Below, in pieces: positions 53,009-61,086 of a DNA stretch of 64,000 nucleotides. The DNA is from Acidobacteriota bacterium (lineage in GTDB: Bacteria; Acidobacteriota; Terriglobia; UBA7540): contig JAKCCV010000005.1 of assembly GCA_021838785.1 (NCBI GenBank), positions 1 through 64,000 on the forward strand, given 5' to 3'. Every line of letters starts with the position of its first letter. Within the stretch, counting starts at the first letter, position 1. The position numbers and the translations under genes were made by a program. Under the pieces are notes generated by a model. That model had not been told where the DNA came from and did not search any database. It saw only the letters and a list, made by a program, of their open reading frames with translations.

Positions 53009-53929
53009 ATGGACTTTCAAGCGCGACTGCTCGACCCCAGCCAGCCGGTGATTTTCTTTGAGCTGGTGCCGCCGGCGGAAGGCAAGCCGGAAGCGCAGGA
53101 GTCCGCGCTGGCCGAAGCCAAAAAGATTGCGCCGCGGGTTCAGGCCATCAATCTGCCCGAAATTCGCGACGAGTCTCGCGGCGGCGGGCGAACCTCAAAG
53201 TTCATTCCGCGTGTTTCTCCGCGCGTTTTCGGCAAGCGCATCCGCGAGGAAGCCGGCGCGGAGGTAGTCATCAACCGCGGCGTGGTCTATGAGGCCGGCG
53301 TGGGGGCGTGGTTCCGGGAAACCTCGCAAGCGTTCGGCCTTTACCACGTGGTTTTGGTGGGAGGGGAATCGAGCCAGGTTCGCTATCCGGGCCCGAGCGT
53401 GGTGGAGGCGGCGCGCGAAATTCTGGCCACGGGCTTGCCGACCGTGCTGGGAGGCATCGCGTTGCCCGGCCGAGCCCGGGAAGCGGAGCGAATCCGGCTC
53501 AAGACGGAAGCCGGTCTCTGCTTTTTCACCACGCAGGTGCTTTTTGACTCGAATGACATTGTGTGGCTGATTCAGCGGCTCAATGGGCTGGAAGCGCGAA
53601 TTTTTCTGAGCTTCGCGCCCGTCGCCACGCGGCGGGACATCGAGTTCTTGCGCTGGCTGGGCGTTGATCTGCCAAGCGACCTCGACGCTTATCTGCTTTC
53701 GCGCGAAGACACGCCTTCCTCCGACCTCGCCATGGAGGCTTCGCTGCGGCTGGCGCAGAGCATCCTCATGGACGTGTTTGATAATTTGCCGCCCGACCCA
53801 CCCCCGCTGGGCCTCAACATTGAGCACATCAATCGCCGCAACGTTCCGGGCGCCGTGCGTATGCTGGAGCGCTTGGGCAACCTTTACGCGGATCTGTTGG
53901 CAAGCCGCCGCCCGGCCCAACGCGCCTAA
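53009..53929 (+). CDS. Methylenetetrahydrofolate reductase-like protein
   Basis: 306 residues from ATG 53009 (AGGA, spacing 5). TIM-barrel start QPVIFFELVPPAEGKPEAQE parallels the FEFFPP start of MetF. IAPRVQAINLPEIRDES, HVVLVGGESSQVRYPGPSVV, CFFTTQVLFDSNDIVWLIQR and LSFAPVATRRDIEFLRWLGV follow the MTHFR strand pattern (the FxxTQ region). It is shorter and more divergent than canonical MetF and resembles the atypical MTHFR group known from mycobacteria. It probably reduces methylene-THF or another pterin, which would supply methyl groups for methionine. Confidence 0.7.
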   Translation: MDFQARLLDPSQPVIFFELVPPAEGKPEAQESALAEAKKIAPRVQAINLPEIRDESRGGGRTSKFIPRVSPRVFGKRIREEAGAEVVINRGVVYEAGVGAWFRETSQAFGLYHVVLVGGESSQVRYPGPSVVEAAREILATGLPTVLGGIALPGRAREAERIRLKTEAGLCFFTTQVLFDSNDIVWLIQRLNGLEARIFLSFAPVATRRDIEFLRWLGVDLPSDLDAYLLSREDTPSSDLAMEASLRLAQSILMDVFDNLPPDPPPLGLNIEHINRRNVPGAVRMLERLGNLYADLLASRRPAQRA

Positions 53930-54007
53930 GCCCGAACGTCGCCCGCGAGCCGGATTGGCAAGCGGCGGGACTCGCCAAGCCATTCCACCGACGGATAGAA
54001 TCGCGGC

Positions 54008-56464
54008 ATGACGGTTCCTTCTCCCTCAGCTTCGACGGGCACGGCGCGAGCGGGAACGCGCTGGGTGAGTGTCGCGGTGTTTGCGGCCGTTCCGCGCGCG
54101 CTGACGTATTCCCTGCCCGCCGGGCGCGAGGTTCAGCCGGGCCAGCGCGTGGTTGTGCCGCTGGGGGCGCGGCGCGTCACGGGGGTGGTTTTGGGTCGCG
54201 GGGCGCGGCTCGCGCCCGGCATTCAAACGCGCGACGTGCTGGGCGTGCTGGAGGATGAACCGCTTCTAGCTCCGCCACTCGTCGAGTTGGGACAATGGAT
54301 AGCGGACTATTACCTGGCGCCGGTGGGCGAAGTGTTCCGGGCCATGCTGCCGCTGAGGCCGCCGGAACGCCGAACGCGCGTCGTCACGCTGGCGGAGGCC
54401 GGACGGCAAAGAATCACGGAGCTTTCGGCGGGCTTGCTCGAGGAAGAGCGTCAGAGCGACGAGGCGTCTCTTTTGAATTACCTGGCCGCGCACGCGCCGG
54501 TGACGTGGAACACGCTCTTGCGAAAATTCCCGCGAGCCTCCTCGCCCGCCCTGCGCCAAGCCCTGAAGCACGGCTGGATTCTGCTTCTAGAGCTTGAGCA
54601 GCCGCGCCGGCAGAGAGAAATTTGGGGCGTGCGGCTGGCCGGGCCCGTGCCCGAGCGCGCGGCCCGCCTCTCGCCGGTGGCGCAACGAATCTTGGCGGCG
54701 CTGACGCGCGAGAAGGAGGTTCGCGACCATCGGCCGTTGCTCACGGCGACCGGCGCCTCGCTCGCGCACTTGCGGAAGCTGAAAGCGGAGGGCTTGATTG
54801 ACCTCTTCCCGCCCGAGCGCGAGCCGCAGGCCGAGGAAACCAGGAGCGCTCCCGAACTCTCCGCATCGCAGGGACGCGCCGTCGAAGAACTGACGGAACG
54901 GCTGGAAGCGCGGTGTTTTGCCGTGGCGCTGCTGCACGGCGTGACGGCCAGCGGCAAGACGGAAATCTATCTGCGCCTGATCCGACGCTGTCTGGAGCAG
55001 CAGCGCTCGGCCTTCATGCTGGTTCCGGAGATTGCGCTGACGCCGGCCATGGAATCCTTGTTCGCGTCGCGGTTTGGGGCCTCGGTGGCGGTGCTCCACA
55101 GTGGGCTCGCGCCGGCGGAACGCGACGCCGCGTGGTGGCGCATTTGGCGCGGCGAGGCGCGCGTGGTGCTGGGCACGCGCTCGGCCATTTTTGCCCCGGC
55201 GAAAGAATTGGGATTGATTATTGTGGATGAGGAGCACGAGTCCAGCTACAAGCAGGAGGAAACCCCGCGCTACCACGCCCGCGACGTGGCCGTGGTGCGA
55301 GCGCGTCGGGAAGGCGCCGTGGTGGTGCTGGGCTCGGCCACGCCGTCGCTGGAAAGTTACTGGAACGCCCGGCAAGGAAAATACCACCTGCTGAAGCTGA
55401 CGGAGCGCGTGGCCGGCCGGCCGATGGCCCAGGTGGAAATTGTGGACATGCGGGAGGAGTTTCGCCTCACGCGGAGCCAAGTGCCCATCTCGCGCCGGCT
55501 GCGCGAGGCCATGGAAGAGCAACTGCGCAGCGGCGGACAAATCATGATTCTCCTGAACCGGCGCGGCTATTCGTGGTTTCTGCTTTGCCGAAGCTGCGGC
55601 CAGACGGAGCGCTGCATCCATTGCTCGATTTCCCTGACCTATCACCGCCGGGAAAACCGGCTGCTCTGCCACTATTGCGGCTACGCGCGGACGGTGCCGA
55701 CCCGCTGCACGTCGTGCGGCAGCGAATTCCTTTATTACGTCGGCGAAGGCACGGAACGGGTGGAAGCCAAGCTGACGGAATTGTTCCCGACGGCGCGCGT
55801 GGCTCGGCTGGACCGCGACGCGGCGCGGCGCCCGGCGCAATTCCAGAAAATCCTGGCGGAGTTCCGGGAAGGCAAGATTCAGATTTTAGTGGGAACGCAG
55901 CTCATTGCCAAAGGGCACGACTTTCCGGCCGTGACGCTGATGGGGGTGGTCTCCGCCGACACCTTGCTGGGCCTGCCGGATTTCCGCGCCGCCGAGCGCA
56001 CCTTCCAACTTCTCACGCAGGCGGCGGGACGAGCCGGACGCGGCGAGTTGCCGGGGCGGGTGCTGGTGCAGACATTTTATCCGGAACACTACGCGATTCG
56101 GCTGGCCGCCCAGCAAAACTACGAAGACTTTTTTGCCAAGGAGATTCGTTTTCGCCGGATGATGCGCTATCCGCCGATCGCGGCGCTCGCCCAGGTGACG
56201 GTGCAGGACGCCCAGCTCGAGCGCGCGGCAAAAATTGCAGCCGAGGTGAGCCAGTTTTTTTCCGACACCGAGATTCGAATGCTTGGCCCGGCGCCGGCGC
56301 CGCTTGCCCGGGTGAAGGGGAAGTATCGAATCCAATTCATTTTGAAGTCCGGCTCCCGCGCCCGATTGCACGCCGCCCTCCGCCGAGTGGCCGAGGAATC
56401 GAGCGAGCGGGGATGGCTGCAAAAATCGGTGGTGATGGATATGGACCCGCTCAGCTTGATGTGA
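54008..56464 (+). CDS. priA: Primosomal protein N' (replication restart helicase)
   Basis: 818 residues. The N-terminal 3'-DNA-binding domain has RALTYSLPAGREVQPGQRVV. Walker A is LLHGVTASGKTEIYLRLIRR, DEEH box IIVDEEHESSYKQEETPRYH and a GSATPSLESYWNA motif. The zinc-binding Cys array is CRSCGQTERCIHCSISLTYH, CHYCGY and CTSCGSEF. Helicase end motifs are GTQLIAKGHDFPAVTLMGVV and TQAAGRAGRGELPGRVLVQT. It restarts stalled forks. A -10-like TAGAAT (53996-54001) stands only 6 nt before the ATG and no ribosome site is seen, so the mRNA may be leaderless. Confidence 0.95.
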   Translation: MTVPSPSASTGTARAGTRWVSVAVFAAVPRALTYSLPAGREVQPGQRVVVPLGARRVTGVVLGRGARLAPGIQTRDVLGVLEDEPLLAPPLVELGQWIADYYLAPVGEVFRAMLPLRPPERRTRVVTLAEAGRQRITELSAGLLEEERQSDEASLLNYLAAHAPVTWNTLLRKFPRASSPALRQALKHGWILLLELEQPRRQREIWGVRLAGPVPERAARLSPVAQRILAALTREKEVRDHRPLLTATGASLAHLRKLKAEGLIDLFPPEREPQAEETRSAPELSASQGRAVEELTERLEARCFAVALLHGVTASGKTEIYLRLIRRCLEQQRSAFMLVPEIALTPAMESLFASRFGASVAVLHSGLAPAERDAAWWRIWRGEARVVLGTRSAIFAPAKELGLIIVDEEHESSYKQEETPRYHARDVAVVRARREGAVVVLGSATPSLESYWNARQGKYHLLKLTERVAGRPMAQVEIVDMREEFRLTRSQVPISRRLREAMEEQLRSGGQIMILLNRRGYSWFLLCRSCGQTERCIHCSISLTYHRRENRLLCHYCGYARTVPTRCTSCGSEFLYYVGEGTERVEAKLTELFPTARVARLDRDAARRPAQFQKILAEFREGKIQILVGTQLIAKGHDFPAVTLMGVVSADTLLGLPDFRAAERTFQLLTQAAGRAGRGELPGRVLVQTFYPEHYAIRLAAQQNYEDFFAKEIRFRRMMRYPPIAALAQVTVQDAQLERAAKIAAEVSQFFSDTEIRMLGPAPAPLARVKGKYRIQFILKSGSRARLHAALRRVAEESSERGWLQKSVVMDMDPLSLM

Positions 56465-56500
56465 CGGCGGCAGGCTTAGGGCGACGGGCTGCGAGCCAAC

Positions 56501-56854
56501 CTAGCCGGCGCGCGACCGGCGGACGCGGGACGCTGCTCCGGCGGGAGGCTTGGCGAATCGGGAAGATGAAAAGGGCGGATCTTTTTGGTGGTACAGCCAA
56601 TAGCCCGCGTAGAGAAGCAGCAGCATGGCAATCAGCATACTGATTCCCATGACCAAGCCGGCAATCCATCGGCGGCGCCTGGCGTCGCGACGAGCCTCCG
56701 CCGGCAAAACGTCGGCTGGGGCAGCCTGAGCGGATTGCGAAGGAGCAGCCGGAGAAACTCCCCTCGCTGTCGCCGGCCGATTGCCGTTGCCTCCCACAAG
56801 GCTGCCGCGGGGTTTGACGGGCTCGCTCGGGGTGTGAGGGTCGGCGGGTTCCAT
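56501..56854 (-). CDS. Small single-pass membrane protein, function unknown
   Basis: 117 residues from ATG 56854. A Pro/Ser/Ala-rich N-terminal half (MEPADPHTPSEPVKPRGSLV) leads to a basic stop-transfer patch (ARRDARRRRW). One membrane helix follows (IAGLVMGISMLIAMLLLLYA) and a short basic tail (ASRVRRSRAG). It has no recognised domain. It lies 28 bp after rplS in the same direction, so it is probably the last gene of that operon; no Shine-Dalgarno was found. Confidence 0.55.
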   Translation of the reverse strand: MEPADPHTPSEPVKPRGSLVGGNGNRPATARGVSPAAPSQSAQAAPADVLPAEARRDARRRRWIAGLVMGISMLIAMLLLLYAGYWLYHQKDPPFSSSRFAKPPAGAASRVRRSRAG

Positions 56855-56882
56855 GGCGATCGTTGCGCGCGTCCGGCGAGCT

Positions 56883-57233
56883 TCAGGACTCGGTCCTCGC
56901 CTCGCGCATGCGCGCGGCCTTGCCTTTGAGGTTCCTCAGATAGTAGAGCTTCGAGCGCCGCACGCGCGCGCTGCGCACCACTTCAATCTTGTCAATGGCC
57001 GGGGAGTGAAGCGGAAAGATGCGTTCCACGCCGTGGCCGAAAGAGATTTTCCGCACCGTGATGGTGGAATGGTTGCCGGCGCGGCGGCGGGCGATGAGCG
57101 TGCCCTCAAAGACCTGGATGCGTTCTTTGTCGCCTTCCCGGATTTTCACATGCACGCGCAACGTATCGCCCGGCTTCATGGTCGGCACATCCTTTTTGGT
57201 CTGCTGTTGTTCGATTTTTTCGAGCACGTTCAT
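56883..57233 (-). CDS. rplS: 50S ribosomal protein L19
   Basis: 116 residues from ATG 57233 ([20 protein letters not shown]). Family blocks are [40 protein letters not shown], and [20 protein letters not shown] followed by [18 protein letters not shown]. It sits at the subunit interface of the ribosome. It follows trmD by 83 bp, the standard rpsP-rimM-trmD-rplS order. Confidence 0.96.
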   Translation of the reverse strand: MNVLEKIEQQQTKKDVPTMKPGDTLRVHVKIREGDKERIQVFEGTLIARRRAGNHSTITVRKISFGHGVERIFPLHSPAIDKIEVVRSARVRRSKLYYLRNLKGKAARMREARTES

Positions 57234-57316
57234 AAGCGATTCATCTCCCTTTCTCAAAATAACCGAGCCGCCGGGCGGCAACCTGGGCCGAAGGCGACGG
57301 CTGCCGGCCGCTCGTC

Positions 57317-58078
57317 TTAGCGCGGCGCCGGGGTGACCCTGGCGCGTTCGAGCTCTTCCAGCATGGCGCGCTCCTCGGCGGTCAACGACAAACCCGTCAA
57401 CAGTTCCGGGCGGCGGCGCAAGGTCTTTTCAAGCGACTGCCGACGTCGCCACCGGCCGATCTCCCGGTGATTGCCGGAGAGCAGAACTTCCGGAACCTTA
57501 AGCCCACGAAATTCCGCCGGGCGCGTGTAGTGCGGGCAGTCCAGGAGCGCTCGGCCCTCGCCAAAGGAGTCCTGCTGGGCGCTCTCTTCGTTGCCCAGGA
57601 CGCCGGGCACCAGCCGCGTGACGCATTCCATCACGACCGCCGCGGCCAATTCTCCTCCGCTTAACACGTAATCCCCGATGGAAAGTTCGTCGCTCGTCAG
57701 ATGCGTGGCCACCCGCTCATCCACGCCCTCGTAACGGCCGCAAATGAGAATCAGGCCGCGGTGCCGCGCCAGCTCTTCCGCGACCGCCTGGGTGAGCAGC
57801 CGCCCTTGGGGCGAAAGAAGAATGACCGGCCATGAAGGGTCGGCGCATTCGGCTCGAATCTGCTCGACGGCGCGGAAAATCGGCTCCGGCTTGAACACCA
57901 TTCCCGGGCCGCCGCCAAACGGCCGGTCATCCACCGTGCGATGAGGGTCATCGGTAAACTCGCGCAAGTCATGAATCCGAATCTGAATTTCGCCGGCCGC
58001 AAGCGCCCGCTTGAGCAGACCGTGCTCCAAGATGCTACCGAAGAAATCCGGGAAGATGGTGACAACGTCAAATCTCAT
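57317..58078 (-). CDS. trmD: tRNA (guanine-N1)-methyltransferase TrmD
   Basis: 253 residues, beginning [20 protein letters not shown]. The SPOUT trefoil knot that binds S-adenosylmethionine is [20 protein letters not shown], then [20 protein letters not shown]. Substrate-side blocks are [19 protein letters not shown] and [20 protein letters not shown]. It makes m1G37 in tRNA and prevents frameshifting. It starts 39 bp after rimM. Confidence 0.96.
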   Translation of the reverse strand: MRFDVVTIFPDFFGSILEHGLLKRALAAGEIQIRIHDLREFTDDPHRTVDDRPFGGGPGMVFKPEPIFRAVEQIRAECADPSWPVILLSPQGRLLTQAVAEELARHRGLILICGRYEGVDERVATHLTSDELSIGDYVLSGGELAAAVVMECVTRLVPGVLGNEESAQQDSFGEGRALLDCPHYTRPAEFRGLKVPEVLLSGNHREIGRWRRRQSLEKTLRRRPELLTGLSLTAEERAMLEELERARVTPAPR

Positions 58079-58117
58079 GGTTGTGTTCGCCGGCGCGCGC
58101 AGTCCCCTCGCGCCGGG

Positions 58118-58714
58118 TTAAAGATTCGGTTCCAGTAATCCCTCGGGCGGTTCAATGACGATTTTTTTGGCCTGCGTATCCACCTGAGTGCAAATCTCCT
58201 GGGCAAGAGGAATCAACGCCTCGCCGTTCGGGGTGGTTACGCAAAGCAAATCCACGCCGCCGGTCGGCTCAACCGCTTCCACCGTCCCGATGATTTGCTC
58301 GCCGCGCGGGGTGCGCCGCACCACGCGACAACCGCAGAGGTCAGGCCAATAGTAGCTGTGCGGCGGCAGTGGCATCCGCTCCTCTCGCGGAATGAGCACG
58401 TGACGACCGCGCCATCGCTCCGCGTCGCCGATGGAATCGCTTCCGCCAAACTTCAGCACGACGCGGCCGTGATGCAGCCGGGCGTGCTCCACCGCGACCG
58501 GCTCGGCGACCCCTTCGACAAAAACTCGGCGGCGCGACTGGAAAAGCTGGGGGAAATCCGTCAGAATTTCCGCCACCACCTCGCCTTTTCGACCCCAAGG
58601 CCGCGCAATGCGCGCAATGACCACCGTGGCCTTGTCCGCAGCGGCACCCAAGGCACGGACGTCAGGCTCGGGTTGGAGGCGGCCTCGCGCCGGTCGTCGC
58701 CCCTGCGCGCTCAA
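58118..58714 (-). CDS. rimM: Ribosome maturation factor RimM
   Basis: 198 residues from TTG 58714. This start is set by GGAG 9 nt upstream, inside the end of khpA (GGAGTAAGTC-TTG), giving coupled translation with a 3-nt gap. The RimM N-domain is VVIARIARPWGRKGEVVAEI. The PRC-barrel C-domain is YYWPDLCGCRVVRRTPRGEQ, then PTGGVDLLCVTTPNGEALIP. It helps 16S rRNA 3'-domain assembly with S19. A 20-residue N-terminal extension is somewhat longer than usual. Confidence 0.93.
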   Translation of the reverse strand: MSAQGRRPARGRLQPEPDVRALGAAADKATVVIARIARPWGRKGEVVAEILTDFPQLFQSRRRVFVEGVAEPVAVEHARLHHGRVVLKFGGSDSIGDAERWRGRHVLIPREERMPLPPHSYYWPDLCGCRVVRRTPRGEQIIGTVEAVEPTGGVDLLCVTTPNGEALIPLAQEICTQVDTQAKKIVIEPPEGLLEPNL

Positions 58715-58717
58715 GAC

Positions 58718-58954
58718 TTACTCCAAAATCTCCAACGTAAAGCGCTTCTTGAGCTTCATCCCTGCGGCGCCGAGAATGGTCCGAATCGAACGGGCGGTCC
58801 GCCCTTGCTTGCCGATGACCTTTCCCAGGTCGGAGGGATGAACACGAAGTTCCAGCACGGTGACTTGCTCTCCTTCCACCGCTCGCACAACCACCTGATC
58901 GGGATAATCCACCAGCGCCTTGGCGATGGCTTCAATCAGCTCCTTGATTTCCAT
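58718..58954 (-). CDS. khpA: KH-domain RNA-binding protein KhpA
   Basis: 78 residues from ATG 58954, with AAGGAG 6 nt upstream. A single KH domain: [40 protein letters not shown] with the GKxGKxGR-type GxxG loop, and [20 protein letters not shown]. It binds RNA, usually with KhpB, which is not in the window. It lies between rpsP and rimM, its normal place. Confidence 0.94.
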   Translation of the reverse strand: MEIKELIEAIAKALVDYPDQVVVRAVEGEQVTVLELRVHPSDLGKVIGKQGRTARSIRTILGAAGMKLKKRFTLEILE

Positions 58955-59050
58955 CGGCCGCTCCTTTGAACGCTCACTCTGAACTTGAAGAGAGTCCCTG
59001 CCAAGCCCACTCGAACAAGCGCGCTCCGCCGGCCGCGGCAAGCCGGTCGC

Positions 59051-59296
59051 TTAGCCTTGCGGGGCCGGAGCTTTTTTGAGAAAGCTCTGGACGGTCTCCG
59101 AAGGCTGCGCTCCTTGCTTCATCCAATACTCGATCCGTTCCCGCTTCAACAGCAGTTCCGGCGGGTGCTTGCGCGGGTTGTAATGGCCGACAATCTCGAC
59201 AAATCGCCCGTCCCGCGCCCTTTCACGGTCAATCACCACCACTCGGTAGCTGACTTTTTTTCTCGCTCCGGTTCGCGCCAATCGAATTCTGAGCAA
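59051..59296 (-). CDS. rpsP: 30S ribosomal protein S16
   Basis: 81 residues from TTG 59296; AAGGAGG is 4-5 nt upstream, which supports the unusual start. The sequence MLRIRLARTGARKKVSYRVV, then FVEIVGHYNPRKHPPELLLK, is typical. The gap to ffh (59297-59386) contains a small stem CGGGCC-AGA-GGCCCG (59324-59338) with a nearby T-run on the minus strand, a possible weak terminator between ffh and rpsP. Confidence 0.96.
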   Translation of the reverse strand: MLRIRLARTGARKKVSYRVVVIDRERARDGRFVEIVGHYNPRKHPPELLLKRERIEYWMKQGAQPSETVQSFLKKAPAPQG

Positions 59297-59386
59297 ACGA
59301 CCTCCTTGGAATTAAAAAGGATGCGGGCCTCTGGCCCGTGAACTTCCACGCCCGGCGCTGCCGGGCCGAGAAAACTCCTTCAAACA

Positions 59387-60748
59387 TCATGAGGCAGCCG
59401 CCTTGCCTTCCGGCCCCGCGCCCGCCGTCAAACGGCTCAGTTGCCGCCCCAACATGCCCACGCTCACGCTCTTCATCATCTTGCGCATCTGGACATACTG
59501 GCGCAGGACTTGATTGACCTGCTGCACCGTGGTGCCGCTGCCTCGCGCGATGCGCTTGCGCCGTTTGCCGTTGATGAGCTCATGGCGGCGACGTTCCTGA
59601 GCGGTCATGGAGTTGATGATGGCTTCAATGCGAATCAATTCCTTTTCGTCCACATGCGCGCGGGCCGCGTCCTTAAAGATGCCGACTTTCGGCAACAGCC
59701 CCATCATTTGCTCCAGCGGGCCGAGAGAACGCATCTGGCGAAGCTGATCGCGGAAGTCGGCCAAGGTGAAAGTGTCCGTTTGCAGCTTGCGATGCATCTC
59801 CAGGGCTTGGTTGCGGTCAATGGCCTGCTCCGCTTTCTCGATGAGCGACAGCAAATCCCCCATTCCCAAGATGCGGGACACAATACGGTCGGGATAAAAG
59901 ACCTCCAGAGCGTCGTATTTCTCGCCCACGCCGATAAACTTGATGGGCTGGCCGGTGACATAGTGGATGGAAAGCGCCGCGCCGCCGCGGGCGTCGCCGT
60001 CGAGTTTGGTCAGAATCACGCCGGTGGTGCCCAGCCGCTCATGAAACTCTTGCGCGCTATGCACGGCATCCTGGCCAATCATGCCGTCGGCCACCAGCAG
60101 GACTTCGCTGGGTCGGAGTTGCGTGCGCAACTCGCTGACTTCGTTCATCAGCTCCTCGTCAATGTGGAGTCGCCCGGCCGTATCCACAATCAGCACGTCA
60201 TGGCCGCGGTCGGCAGCGTCCTTGCGCGCGGCCAGAGCCAAAGCGATGGGCGAATCGAGACCTTGGCCGGAAAAGCACGGCACCCCAATGTCGCGCGCCA
60301 CCACCGCCAATTGCTCCCGCGCGGCAGGCCGGTAAACGTCCGTCGAGACCAGCAGAGGCCGGCGTTTCCGCTGGCTCAGCCAGCGCGCCAGCTTGCCGGA
60401 GGTCGTCGTTTTGCCGGAACCTTGCAGGCCCACCATCAGGAAAACCGTCGGATATTCATTGGAAAAGGCGAGGGGAACCGGCTCGCGCCCTAAAATGTCA
60501 ATCAACTCGTCGCGGACGATGCGCAGCACTTCCTGATCGGGCGTCAGGCTGGCTTGAACCTCCTGGTCGAGCGCCTGCGCTCGAATCCGCTCCAGGAGAT
60601 GCTTGACCACCTCCAGGTTCACGTCGGCTTCGAGCAGCGCCAGACGAACCTCGCGCAGCGTCGCGTCCACGGACTCCGGCGTCAGCTTGGCTTGGCCTCG
60701 CAGCCCTTTGAACGCCTGCTGGATTTTGTCTTGAAGCGAATCAAACAT
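59387..60748 (-). CDS. ffh: Signal recognition particle protein Ffh
   Basis: 453 residues. The N domain begins MFDSLQDKIQQAFKGLRGQA. The GTPase G domain has G1 VGLQGSGKTTTSGKLARWL, DVYRPAAREQL, DTAGRLHIDEELMNEV and TKLDGDARGGAALSI. The C-terminal M domain contains LADFRDQLRQMRSLGPLEQM and RIARGSGTTVQQVNQVLRQY, which binds SRP RNA and signal sequences. It delivers inner-membrane proteins to FtsY and SecYEG. No SRP RNA gene was found nearby. Confidence 0.97.
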   Translation of the reverse strand: MFDSLQDKIQQAFKGLRGQAKLTPESVDATLREVRLALLEADVNLEVVKHLLERIRAQALDQEVQASLTPDQEVLRIVRDELIDILGREPVPLAFSNEYPTVFLMVGLQGSGKTTTSGKLARWLSQRKRRPLLVSTDVYRPAAREQLAVVARDIGVPCFSGQGLDSPIALALAARKDAADRGHDVLIVDTAGRLHIDEELMNEVSELRTQLRPSEVLLVADGMIGQDAVHSAQEFHERLGTTGVILTKLDGDARGGAALSIHYVTGQPIKFIGVGEKYDALEVFYPDRIVSRILGMGDLLSLIEKAEQAIDRNQALEMHRKLQTDTFTLADFRDQLRQMRSLGPLEQMMGLLPKVGIFKDAARAHVDEKELIRIEAIINSMTAQERRRHELINGKRRKRIARGSGTTVQQVNQVLRQYVQMRKMMKSVSVGMLGRQLSRLTAGAGPEGKAAAS

Positions 60749-61086
60749 CGAACTCTAATCTCCCGCCCCGCAACCAGGAATCGAACGAACCCTTTCTCAT
60801 TCTACGCCCGTCCCTGCGCGCAGGAAAAGCCTAAAGCCGCTTCGGGTCACGGCGGTTCCCGCAGAGCCGACATCACCGTGGAGTTGGATGCCGCTTCGCC
60901 GTTGGAGGGTCGCCCGCCCAACGGAAGGCGTGGCGGCCTTGCGCCGCGAGTTTAATGATGAAGGCTCGAAACGAAGGAAAGTGAGTGTCGTTCAACCCCG
61001 CGTGGCTTCGGGAGCGGCGCGGGGGGCTCGCTCCGCGCGGCAGGCTCACGCGGCGAGCTTGGCCCGCCCCTTTTCAGGCGCGGCGG
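60749..61086. other. 338-bp gap between pnp and ffh, nothing recognised
   Basis: No gene-like frame, clear promoter or terminator was found. A tRNA-like GTTCGATTCCTGG string near 60772-60790 (minus strand) does not extend to a cloverleaf. Confidence 0.4.

Noticed and set aside
52768-53061. Open frame running through the repeat before the MTHFR-like gene
   Set aside because: Spans a dispersed palindromic repeat and overlaps two real genes.
60760-60795. tRNA-like T-arm string near the ffh start
   Set aside because: A GTTCGATTCCTGG-like string is present but no acceptor, D or anticodon stems can be drawn around it.
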